Assembly (NCBI GenBank): GCA_016292255.1
Contig: JAEEZZ010000150.1
Coordinates: forward strand, 1-44,008
Reading direction: 5' to 3'
DNA: 44,008 nucleotides
DNA from: Oscillospiraceae bacterium
GTDB taxonomy: Bacteria > Bacillota > Clostridia > Oscillospirales > Oscillospiraceae
Part shown: one piece after another, positions 25,261 to 31,131 of the stretch
Numbering within the stretch: position 1 is the first letter of the stretch
Layout: the number at the start of each line of letters is the position of its first letter
Made by a program: the position numbers and the translations under genes
The notes under the pieces: generated by a model
Database searches by the model: none
Told to the model about the DNA's origin: nothing
What the model saw: only the letters and a program-made list of their open reading frames with translations

Positions 25261-26250
25261 TCATTTTGCATTTTGCAATTTGCATTTTGCATTCCTCCTG
25301 AGCCTCCCGTGACGCTCCGACTCTTCGCGGAGCTTCCGGTACCGCTCCCAGCGGGCGGGGTCCAGATCCCCGGCGGCAATGGCCGCCTTGACGGCGCAGC
25401 CGGGCTCCTTTTCGTGGCGGCAGTCCCGGAAGCGGCAGCGGCCCAGGTATTGCTCCACGTCGGAGAAGGTCTCCGACAGGCCCTCGGTGGCCTCTGCCAT
25501 GCCCAGCTCCCGCATCCCCGGGGTGTCGATGATCAGCGCCCCGCCGGGCAGGCGGATCAACTGCCGGTGGGTGGTGGTATGGCGGCCTCTGCCGTCGGCC
25601 TCCCGAATGCCGCTGACGGTCATGACCTCCTCCCCGGCCAGGGCGTTCACCAGGCTGGATTTTCCCACCCCGGAGGAGCCCAGGAACACCAGGGTCTTTC
25701 CCGGCTGTAAATAGGTCGACAGCCCATCCAGGCCCATGCCCGTCCGGGCGCTGACGGCGTGGAGCTCCACCCCGGGAGCCACCTGGGCCGCCCGGCGCAG
25801 ATAGTCCGCCGGGTCTTCGGCCAGGTCCGCCTTGGTCAGCAGGATCACCGGCGTCGCCCCGGACTGCCAGGCCAGGGCCAGATAGCGTTCCAGCCGGGCG
25901 GGGTTGAAATTCTGGTTCATGGATTGCAGCAGGAACACCCAGTCAAAGTTGGCGGCCACGGCCTGATCCCGGGGGATCGGGCCCGGCTCCTTCCGGGCAA
26001 AGAAGCTCCGGCGAGGCAGGGTCGCCAGAATCTGGCTGTCCCCGTTTTCGATATATTGCAGCGCCACGTAATCCCCCACCGTGGGGAACAGCTCTGTCCC
26101 GGCGTAATATTCCTTGGTTTTCAGCCGGGCGAAGGCGTGGCCGTACTGACAGACGAGCTCATAGCGCTCCTTGTGCTGGGCTACGATCCGCGCCGGGATC
26201 CCCGGCCGGCCGCCCATTTCCGGCACGAGGCCGAATTCGTTCAGATTCAA
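25261..26250 (-). CDS. rsgA: Ribosome small-subunit-dependent GTPase A
   Basis: 329 aa. The start is TTG 26250 with GGAGGAG about 7 nt upstream. It has an N-terminal OB-fold (PARIVAQHKERYELVCQ...VGDYVALQY), then a circularly permuted GTPase with motifs in the order G4 (LLTKADL), G1 (FLGSSGVGKSSLVNAL), G2/switch (GRGRHTTTH) and G3 (DTPGMREL). A C-terminal zinc-binding segment follows (CRFRDCRHEKEPGCAV). Known role: late 30S subunit assembly and release of factors. The C-terminal tail NAKCKLQNAK comes from a 7-nt repeat array, longer than expected for the family. It is preceded by a leader of about 300 nt with its own promoter. Confidence 0.94.
   Translation of the reverse strand: MNLNEFGLVPEMGGRPGIPARIVAQHKERYELVCQYGHAFARLKTKEYYAGTELFPTVGDYVALQYIENGDSQILATLPRRSFFARKEPGPIPRDQAVAANFDWVFLLQSMNQNFNPARLERYLALAWQSGATPVILLTKADLAEDPADYLRRAAQVAPGVELHAVSARTGMGLDGLSTYLQPGKTLVFLGSSGVGKSSLVNALAGEEVMTVSGIREADGRGRHTTTHRQLIRLPGGALIIDTPGMRELGMAEATEGLSETFSDVEQYLGRCRFRDCRHEKEPGCAVKAAIAAGDLDPARWERYRKLREESERHGRLRRNAKCKLQNAK
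25263..25290. repeat. 7-nt tandem array at the 3' end of rsgA
   Basis: ATTTTGC, ATTTTGC, AATTTGC, ATTTTGC. It encodes the last residues of RsgA on the minus strand and reaches its stop codon. Confidence 0.8.
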
Positions 26251-26356
26251 GTCGTATCTCCTCCATTTTCAGTGTCGTTTCTGCTTGAAAGAGCTTCATA
26301 TTTCTGTTTTTCATAGCGGATCACCTTCTCTTTCCGTCAGTTTGAACTGAAAATGG

Positions 26357-26405
26357 GCGCAAAAATACCGCAGCAAAGCAGCTCCCATACGGCTGCATCC
26401 TGCGG
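26357..26405 (-). terminator. Terminator/attenuator-like hairpin in the rsgA leader
   Basis: On the minus strand CCGCAG-GAT-GCAGC, 9-nt loop, GCTGC-TTTG-CTGCGG, then TATTTTTGC. Two stacked stems (6 and 5 bp) followed by a short T-run, about 107 nt upstream of the rsgA start. Confidence 0.5.
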
Positions 26406-26485
26406 TTGCCATTATATGAAAGTCACTTGAACGGCGCACGGAACCAGAGGACTGCACCTCCATCCGATTTGCCCCATATTCAGTT

Positions 26486-26515
26486 CTACGCGATTACAAG
26501 CTCCCGATTGAACAT
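26486..26515 (-). CDS. Possible nine-residue leader peptide of rsgA
   Basis: ATG 26515 to TAG, encoding MFNRELVIA. It is preceded by AAAGGAG at 9 nt spacing and lies about 50 nt after the predicted transcription start. Position and ribosome site suggest translation; the hairpin downstream could respond to ribosome stalling. Not tied to a known leader family. Confidence 0.4.
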   Translation of the reverse strand: MFNRELVIA

Positions 26516-26562
26516 TCTGATTTACTCCTTTCCCGCCCGCTCCTGCGGACGCTTCGCCTTGG

Positions 26563-26591
26563 AATATAACACACACGGATGCGTTTGTCAA
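26563..26591 (-). promoter_or_regulatory. Strong promoter of the rsgA leader
   Basis: On the minus strand TTGACA (26586-26591), 17-nt spacer, TATATT (26563-26568). Near-consensus housekeeping promoter, about 310 bp upstream of rsgA. Confidence 0.85.
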
Positions 26592-26654
26592 GCGGCAATT
26601 TTCCTTTTTTTCGATCTTTTTTCGTTTTTTTCAAATCCTGCGAAAAAAACCGTC

Positions 26655-26690
26655 AAATAAAATCAAAGAACCCCCGGGTTTCCCCGGGGG
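26655..26690 (-). terminator. Terminator of the methyltransferase-HAD operon
   Basis: CCCCCGGG (26671-26678) pairs with CCCGGGGG (26683-26690) with a TTTC loop, followed on the minus strand by a T-rich stretch. It lies about 150 bp after the HAD gene stop. The interval 26691-26836 shows no convincing gene; a 66-codon frame there ends inside the terminator and is rejected. Confidence 0.85.
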
Positions 26691-26836
26691 CCTTTGAGAA
26701 AAGAAGAGAAGAAATGAAAAGTACAGCGGCTTTGTCGCTTCCACTTACAGTTGCATCATAACCCCCATTTATGAACAGGGTATGAATTCGGTGGAAACAA
26801 ACATTAAACCTTTTGTAAACAAAGAAAAACAGGCGA

Positions 26837-27691
26837 TTATTCCTTGATTTCAAGCCCTTCCAGCGCCTCGATCACCCCTGCCACGCTGCCCTCGGCGCAG
26901 GGACGAACCAGGCTGCAGCAGCCCAGCGCCTTGAGCTCCGGGACGCAGTCCGCCGGGGCGAAGGCCAGATCCGCCGCCTGGAGCATGGAGGCGTCGTTCA
27001 TGGCGTCGCCGACGCAGACCAGGATCTTGCAGCCCAACTGCTCCGCCAGCACCCGTGCGGCTCTCCCCTTCCCGGCCTGCCTGTCCTGGAGGTCGATGAT
27101 CTTCATGGCGGCCCGATCCGCCCGCAGCATGGGCCAATCCTCCATGATCCGGGCCTGGCACGCGCCGAAGCGGGCGTCCTCCTCCGGGCTGCCCGCAAAG
27201 AATTGGCTCACCCCGTTTTCGGTAAAGGCGCCGAAAAGGGCCACCTTGTGATAGCGCGCAGGGGCCTCGGCCACGGAGACCGTCCGATAGGCCACGCCCA
27301 TGTCCCGGTAAAAGGCCTCCCGGGCGGGATCCTCTCCGATCAGATAGTGGGCGTCCACCCCCTGGACCTCCAGCCTGAGCTCCGGAAAGGACTCCCGCAG
27401 GTAGTACAGCAGCTCCAGCCCCGTAGGCATCCAGACGGACGCCGAGAGCGTCTCGCTGTCGTAATCGTACACCGCCGCGCCGTTGTAGAGGATCAGCGGG
27501 GCGTTGGTGGGGATCTTCGTCAGATAAGGCCGGTACATGGGGACGCTGCGGCCGGTGCCCACGGTGAAGCGCCCGCCCCGCTCCATAAAGCGGCGGATCG
27601 CCTCTAAATTCGCAGCCGGGATCGTGCTGTCCGGCGCGGTCAGCGTCCGGTCAAAATCAGATACCAGCAGAATATCAGAAAAGTCTCTCAC
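26837..27691 (-). CDS. HAD-superfamily phosphatase, Cof type
   Basis: 284 aa from GTG 27691 (GAGGA about 9 nt upstream); an in-frame TTG at 27733 would overlap the upstream gene and add only a basic tail. Motif I is SDFDRTLT with nucleophile and acid Asp near residues 11-13. Motif II is in VGTGRS. A C2 cap lies in the middle. Motif III/IV is KILVCVGDAMNDASML near the C-terminus. Family members dephosphorylate sugar phosphates, flavin or other small phosphoesters; the substrate cannot be told from sequence. Second gene of a two-gene operon with the methyltransferase (19 bp gap). Confidence 0.88.
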   Translation of the reverse strand: MRDFSDILLVSDFDRTLTAPDSTIPAANLEAIRRFMERGGRFTVGTGRSVPMYRPYLTKIPTNAPLILYNGAAVYDYDSETLSASVWMPTGLELLYYLRESFPELRLEVQGVDAHYLIGEDPAREAFYRDMGVAYRTVSVAEAPARYHKVALFGAFTENGVSQFFAGSPEEDARFGACQARIMEDWPMLRADRAAMKIIDLQDRQAGKGRAARVLAEQLGCKILVCVGDAMNDASMLQAADLAFAPADCVPELKALGCCSLVRPCAEGSVAGVIEALEGLEIKE

Positions 27692-27710
27692 GGTTTTCTT
27701 CCTCGTTTTT

Positions 27711-28388
27711 CTACGCGTCCGCTGCCGGGGCAACTACCGCATACATCAGACTGTCAAATTCCGGCGGCGCGGCGGTCAGGCCTTCCTCCACAATCTCCAG
27801 ACCGGCCCGCTTTAATTCTTCCCGCAGGGTCGGAAAGCTGACCACGCGGCAGCTGGTGGCAGCCACGGTCACCGGGCCGGCGGAATGCTCCCGTCTGCGG
27901 GGCAAAAAGGCCTCGGCGGGGTCGGTGCAAAGCTCCCGCTGTCCGTCTCCCATGGAGCAGAGCAGGGCCTTTCCCCCTCCGGGCAGCAGGCAATCGCGCA
28001 CAAAGCGCAGGAACGCCTGCCGATCCGGATCCTCCACCAGCATATGAAGCACCGCCACCGCGTAAACGAAGTCCCATTGGCCCGGCGCCCGATCCCGGAC
28101 GCAATCCAGCACCCGATACCGATCCGCATGGGCCGGATCCTTTGCGCGGCACCAGGCCACCGCTTCCGCCGAAACGTCTGCGGCAGTCAGATCTCTGCCT
28201 GCGGCCAACAGGGGACGGGCGTCCCGACCCTCTCCGCAGCCAAGCTCCAGCAGGGCGGCCCCGGGATCCGGGAAAAAGCGCGCAAGGATCTCTCCCACGA
28301 TGGGGGTGGTTACGTCCGCAGTCCAGGACAGACCCTTGCCGTGGATCGTGCGATATCGCGCATCATAGGCCTCGTAGTATCGCTCCAT
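27711..28388 (-). CDS. Class I SAM-dependent methyltransferase
   Basis: 225 aa from ATG 28388 (AGGAG about 9 nt upstream; an earlier in-frame start at 28415 lacks a ribosome site). The Rossmann SAM-binding motif is ALLELGCGEGRDARPL near residues 46-60. The acidic loop is LTAADVSAEAVAWC, motif II-like WDFVYAVAVLHML, and post-motif LLPGGGKALLCS. It resembles small-molecule methyltransferases of the Methyltransf_11/25 group; the target is unknown. Confidence 0.85.
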   Translation of the reverse strand: MERYYEAYDARYRTIHGKGLSWTADVTTPIVGEILARFFPDPGAALLELGCGEGRDARPLLAAGRDLTAADVSAEAVAWCRAKDPAHADRYRVLDCVRDRAPGQWDFVYAVAVLHMLVEDPDRQAFLRFVRDCLLPGGGKALLCSMGDGQRELCTDPAEAFLPRRREHSAGPVTVAATSCRVVSFPTLREELKRAGLEIVEEGLTAAPPEFDSLMYAVVAPAADA

Positions 28389-28463
28389 CTCTTTTTCTCC
28401 TGTTTCCCGGCTCAAAATCGCCCCTGCCGGGCGCTTTGCTCCGCCTTTCGTTTTCTTCTGCCC

Positions 28464-28492
28464 ATGATACCCTCGCCAAATGCCGTTGTCAA
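28464..28492 (-). promoter_or_regulatory. Promoter of the methyltransferase-HAD operon
   Basis: On the minus strand TTGACA (28487-28492), 17-nt spacer, TATCAT (28464-28469). Divergent from the dcw promoter, with only 34 bp between the two -35 boxes. Confidence 0.75.
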
Positions 28493-28525
28493 CGAAAAAA
28501 ACTTGAAAAAATCACCAAAAAAAGA

Positions 28526-28554
28526 TTGCAATTTCGTTACAGAGGGGGTATACT
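28526..28554 (+). promoter_or_regulatory. dcw cluster promoter upstream of mraZ
   Basis: TTGCAA (28526-28531), 17-nt spacer, TATACT (28549-28554), 77 bp before mraZ. The stretch 28561-28622 contains several GTGG/CCAC words (AAGTGGATG, TTCCAC, TCCCAC, GGTGGAGG) that could be MraZ operator sites, but the usual evenly spaced direct repeats are not clear. Confidence 0.75.
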
Positions 28555-28631
28555 AAGAGCGAAGTGGATGAAAATGGTTTAAAGTTCCACAAATTCCCAC
28601 AAAAATCGCCGCGGTGGAGGAGGTGAGCAGG

Positions 28632-29051
28632 ATGTTCGGCAAGTTTACGCACAACGTGGATCCCAAGGGACGCTTGTTCGTTCCGGCCAAGCTCCGGGAG
28701 GAGCTGGGCGACGTGTTCTACGTGATGATCGGTCTGGAAAACAGCCTGATGGTCTTCCCCGAGGCCAAGTGGGCCCAGGTCAACGAGAGCTTCAACTCCG
28801 TTCCCCTCTCCGATTCCGGCGCCCTGCGCTACATCCGCTCCAACGTGGCGCGCTGTGAGCCCGACAAGCAGGGCCGCTTCGTTCTGCCGCCCATCCTGCG
28901 CAAATACGCCAACCTGACCAACGACGTGACCTTCCTGGGCCAGGGCGATCACGCGGAGATCTGGGACGCCGAAGCCTACAACGCCAAGGAGGCCGCCTGG
29001 CTTGCCGACTCTGACAATCTGGCGACTGCCCTGAAGGAGCTGGGCCTGTAA
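28632..29051 (+). CDS. mraZ: Transcriptional regulator MraZ
   Basis: 139 aa from ATG 28632, 8 nt after GGAGG; a GTG at 28614 is rejected. Two AbrB/SpoVT-like double-psi repeats: MFGKFTHNVDPKGRLFVPAKLREEL and ARCEPDKQGRFVLPPILRKYANL, each with the DxKGR/DKQGR signature. Known role: ring-shaped DNA-binding repressor of its own dcw cluster. First gene of the cluster; its TAA overlaps the ATG of rsmH (TAATG). Confidence 0.97.
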   Translation: MFGKFTHNVDPKGRLFVPAKLREELGDVFYVMIGLENSLMVFPEAKWAQVNESFNSVPLSDSGALRYIRSNVARCEPDKQGRFVLPPILRKYANLTNDVTFLGQGDHAEIWDAEAYNAKEAAWLADSDNLATALKELGL

Positions 29052-29983
29052 TGGACTTTCATCACATTTCCGTCCTGCTGGACGAGTCCATCGAGGCCCT
29101 GCACATTCGCCCCGATGGAATCTATCTGGATGGCACCCTGGGCGGCGCGGGCCATTCCTCCGAGATTGCAAAACGCCTGAGCACCGGCACGCTGATCGGC
29201 GTGGATCGCGACCCCAAGGCCCTGGCCGCCGCCGAGGAACGGCTGGCTCCCTGGCGGGACCGGGTCAAGCTGGTGCATTCCAACTTCCGGGAGCTGGACG
29301 CCATTCTGGACGGCCTGGGCATTCCCGCCGTAGACGGGATCCTGCTGGATCTGGGCGTCTCCTCGCCCCAGCTGGACGAGGCGATCCGGGGCTTCAGCTA
29401 CATGGCCGACGCCCCGCTGGATATGCGGATGGATCCTTCCGATCCGCTGACCGCCTGGGAGGTGGTCAACACCTGGCCCCAGGAGGAGCTGCGGCGGATC
29501 CTGTTCTCCTACGGAGAAGAGCGCTACGCACCGCTGATCGCCGCCGCCATTGTCCGGCGGCGGGAGCAGGCCCCCATCGACACCACCCTGGCGCTTGTGG
29601 ACTTGATCCGCAGCGCCATGCCCCAGAAGGCCCTGCGGGAAAAGCAGCATCCCGCCAAGCGCAGCTTCCAGGCCATCCGCATTGCCGTGAACGACGAGCT
29701 GGGCGCGGTGGACGCGGTCATGCGCCGGGCCATTGACCGGCTGAATCCCGGCGGACGGCTGGCTGTCATCACCTTCCACTCCCTGGAGGATCGGATCGTG
29801 AAAAACGCCATGGCCGAGGCCGTCCGGGGCTGCACCTGCCCCCCGGAATTTCCCGTCTGCGTCTGCGGCAAAAAGCCCAGCCTGAAGCTGATCTCCCGCA
29901 AGCCCATCGTGGCGGGGGATGCTGAACTTGAAATGAATCCTCGCGCCCGGAGCGCCAAGCTGCGGGTGGGCGAGAAGCTGTAG
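29051..29983 (+). CDS. rsmH: 16S rRNA (cytosine-1402-N4)-methyltransferase
   Basis: 310 aa, full length. SAM-binding loop GTLGGAGHSSEI near residues 29-40; DRDPKALAAAEERL; LLDLGVSSPQLDEAIRGFSYMADAPLDMRMD; C-terminal FHSLEDRIVKN and CTCPPEFPVCVCGKKP segments. All are family hallmarks. Methylates C1402 in the ribosomal P site. Standard second dcw gene, overlapping mraZ by one base. Confidence 0.97.
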   Translation: MDFHHISVLLDESIEALHIRPDGIYLDGTLGGAGHSSEIAKRLSTGTLIGVDRDPKALAAAEERLAPWRDRVKLVHSNFRELDAILDGLGIPAVDGILLDLGVSSPQLDEAIRGFSYMADAPLDMRMDPSDPLTAWEVVNTWPQEELRRILFSYGEERYAPLIAAAIVRRREQAPIDTTLALVDLIRSAMPQKALREKQHPAKRSFQAIRIAVNDELGAVDAVMRRAIDRLNPGGRLAVITFHSLEDRIVKNAMAEAVRGCTCPPEFPVCVCGKKPSLKLISRKPIVAGDAELEMNPRARSAKLRVGEKL

Positions 29984-30026
29984 TTGACCGATCACTTACC
30001 GGACACCCCAGAAGGAGGGGGACACA

Positions 30027-30533
30027 ATGGCTGACAAGCAATACGATTTTTACGGCAGCGCAGCATACGATCTGCGCGGCACAGCGGTACCCAAGCCCCG
30101 GCCTGCCAGGCTGCCCGAGGAAAAGCCGCTCCCCCAAACGAAACAGGTCCAAAAGCCCCGGCTTGCCGTCACGCCCCTGGCTGTGGTCGGCATCGTGGTG
30201 GTCATGGCGCTTTTGCTGATGGTAGTCAACAGCTACGTGCAGCTCTATGTGGCCAGAAATCGGATCGGCGAGCTGAACCGGCAGCTCTCCGCCGCCAATA
30301 CGGCGACGGAAAAGCTCCGCTCCACCTACGAAAGCCGCATCGACCTGGCTCAGATCGAAATGCGGGCAAAGGAGTTGGGCATGACCCAGCCCTCCACGCG
30401 TCAGACCGTCTATCTGAATATTGTAGGGGCGGATCACGCGGAGGTTCTGCAGGTTGACCGGCGCAGCTTCCTGGAAAAGGCCTGGGACGCGGTTTCCGAT
30501 GGCTTCAACGGCGTTCTGGAATATTTCCGCTGA
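30027..30533 (+). CDS. ftsL: FtsL-like divisome protein
   Basis: 168 aa; GAAGGAGG ribosome site. About 48 cytosolic residues rich in Pro and Lys, one membrane helix (TPLAVVGIVVVMALLLMVVNSYV, about 50-72), then an extracellular coiled coil (RNRIGELNRQLSAANTATEKLRSTYESRIDLAQIEMRAKELGM) and a short tail. Assigned by topology and position between rsmH and the division transpeptidase, since FtsL sequences are poorly conserved. Partners should be FtsQ/DivIB and DivIC-type proteins. Followed immediately by a strong terminator. Confidence 0.8.
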   Translation: MADKQYDFYGSAAYDLRGTAVPKPRPARLPEEKPLPQTKQVQKPRLAVTPLAVVGIVVVMALLLMVVNSYVQLYVARNRIGELNRQLSAANTATEKLRSTYESRIDLAQIEMRAKELGMTQPSTRQTVYLNIVGADHAEVLQVDRRSFLEKAWDAVSDGFNGVLEYFR

Positions 30534-30546
30534 ATCAACCATATAA

Positions 30547-30580
30547 AAAAAGGGGCGCGCACCGGGTGCCGCCCCTTTTT
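30547..30580 (+). terminator. Strong bidirectional terminator after ftsL
   Basis: AAAAAGGGGCG (30547-30557) pairs with CGCCCCTTTTT (30570-30580); an inner GCACC/GGTGC pairing is possible. It lies 13 bp after the ftsL stop, inside what is usually a continuous dcw operon. Confidence 0.85.
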
Positions 30581-30616
30581 CCAACGGGTCTGAGTGGGGA
30601 AGGAACGCAGTATTGA

Positions 30617-30641
30617 AAAAAGCAAGATGCAAAATGCAAAA
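30617..30641. repeat. Left arm of heptamer inverted repeat flanking the four-helix-bundle gene
   Basis: Heptamers AGCAAGA, TGCAAAA, TGCAAAA (30621-30641). Bases 30617-30637 are the exact reverse complement of 31080-31100 (21 bp). Confidence 0.85.
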
Positions 30642-30691
30642 TGTGCTTTTCCGATTCCCATGTTTGCCCAGAGAACAATTTGGTGTGATTG

Positions 30692-31045
30692 ATGGAAAAG
30701 AATGAGTTATTGGAGCAATCCTACACGTTTTCGATGCATATCGTTTTGACCTGCCGCTGGATGCGGAAGCGGAAGGTTGAATGGTTCTTGTGCGACCAGC
30801 TTATGCGCGCCGGAACTGCCGTCTGTGCAAACCTCTACGAAGCACAGAACGCGCACGGAATCAAGGATTTTACGGCAAAGCTTGAGATTTCCATGAAGGA
30901 GAGCAGCGAGTCTCTCTATTGGATTCGCCTGTTGACGGATCTGGGGGACATAAACAAGCCAACAGCAGACCGCCTTCTCACCGAGCTGACGTCTATTCGC
31001 AATATGTTAGGCGCTGCCATCCGAACCGCAAAGCAGAACAACTGA
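30692..31045 (+). CDS. Four-helix-bundle protein (S23 / 23S rRNA intervening-sequence protein family)
   Basis: 117 aa from ATG 30692; the ribosome site is poor. The sequence (QSYTFSMHIVLTCRWM...LCDQLMRAGTAVCANLYEAQNA...DFTAKLEISMKESSESLYWIRLLTDLGDI...LLTELTSIRNMLGAAIRTAK) fits the S23/IVP four-helix-bundle family, with its GTAVCANLYEA and KESSESLYWIRLL signatures. Members are encoded in intervening sequences of bacterial 23S rRNA genes, and relatives (Avd) assist diversity-generating retroelements; no reverse transcriptase is visible here. The gene is enclosed by a 21-bp inverted repeat and interrupts the dcw cluster, suggesting an inserted element. Confidence 0.85.
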   Translation: MEKNELLEQSYTFSMHIVLTCRWMRKRKVEWFLCDQLMRAGTAVCANLYEAQNAHGIKDFTAKLEISMKESSESLYWIRLLTDLGDINKPTADRLLTELTSIRNMLGAAIRTAKQNN

Positions 31046-31067
31046 CCATCCCGTTTCATTTCAAGTC

Positions 31068-31109
31068 ATTTTGCATCTTGCATTTTGCATCTTGCTTTTT
31101 GCATTTTGC
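31068..31109. repeat. Right arm: 7-nt tandem array after the four-helix-bundle gene
   Basis: Six heptamers: ATTTTGC, ATCTTGC, ATTTTGC, ATCTTGC, TTTTTGC, ATTTTGC. It contains 31080-31100, the 21-bp complement of the left arm, and ends 22 bp before the PBP start. Confidence 0.88.
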
Positions 31110-31131
31110 GTTTCACATGGGGGGTTCCCAA

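Larger units (their letters stand above)
26251..26562 (-). promoter_or_regulatory. Long structured leader of rsgA
   Basis: About 310 nt between a strong leftward promoter and the rsgA TTG. It contains a nine-codon ORF with a good ribosome site, a terminator-like two-tier hairpin and a further AAGGTG plus ATG at 26314, which opens a roughly 50-codon frame overlapping rsgA. The arrangement resembles a translation-sensing attenuator, but I do not recognise a known riboswitch or T-box. Confidence 0.5.
30617..31100 (+). mobile_element. Candidate IVS-like cassette carrying the four-helix-bundle gene
   Basis: A 484-bp segment bounded by a perfect 21-bp inverted repeat built from heptamers and containing only the S23-family gene. 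23S rRNA intervening sequences have the same plan (a stem closed by inverted repeats around an S23 gene). Movement is inferred, not shown; no target duplication was seen. Confidence 0.5.

Noticed and set aside
26263-26314. Short ORF starting MKNRNMKLFQ just before rsgA
   Set aside because: It has a possible ribosome site but runs out of frame into rsgA with a GC-driven composition; at best a coupling ORF, so it is noted only within the leader entry.
26653-26853. 66-codon minus-strand gene after the HAD phosphatase
   Set aside because: Overlaps the HAD gene end, has no ribosome site, and its last codons are the terminator hairpin.
30422-30445. GTAGGGGCGG palindrome half inside ftsL
   Set aside because: Looks like the start of a GTAGGG element, but no complementary arm follows and the encoded residues (YLNIVGADHAEVL) fit FtsL-like tails.
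30919-31131. N-terminal extension of the PBP
   Set aside because: Would translate the end of the S23 gene in another frame and the heptamer array; a normal short cytosolic tail starts at 31132.
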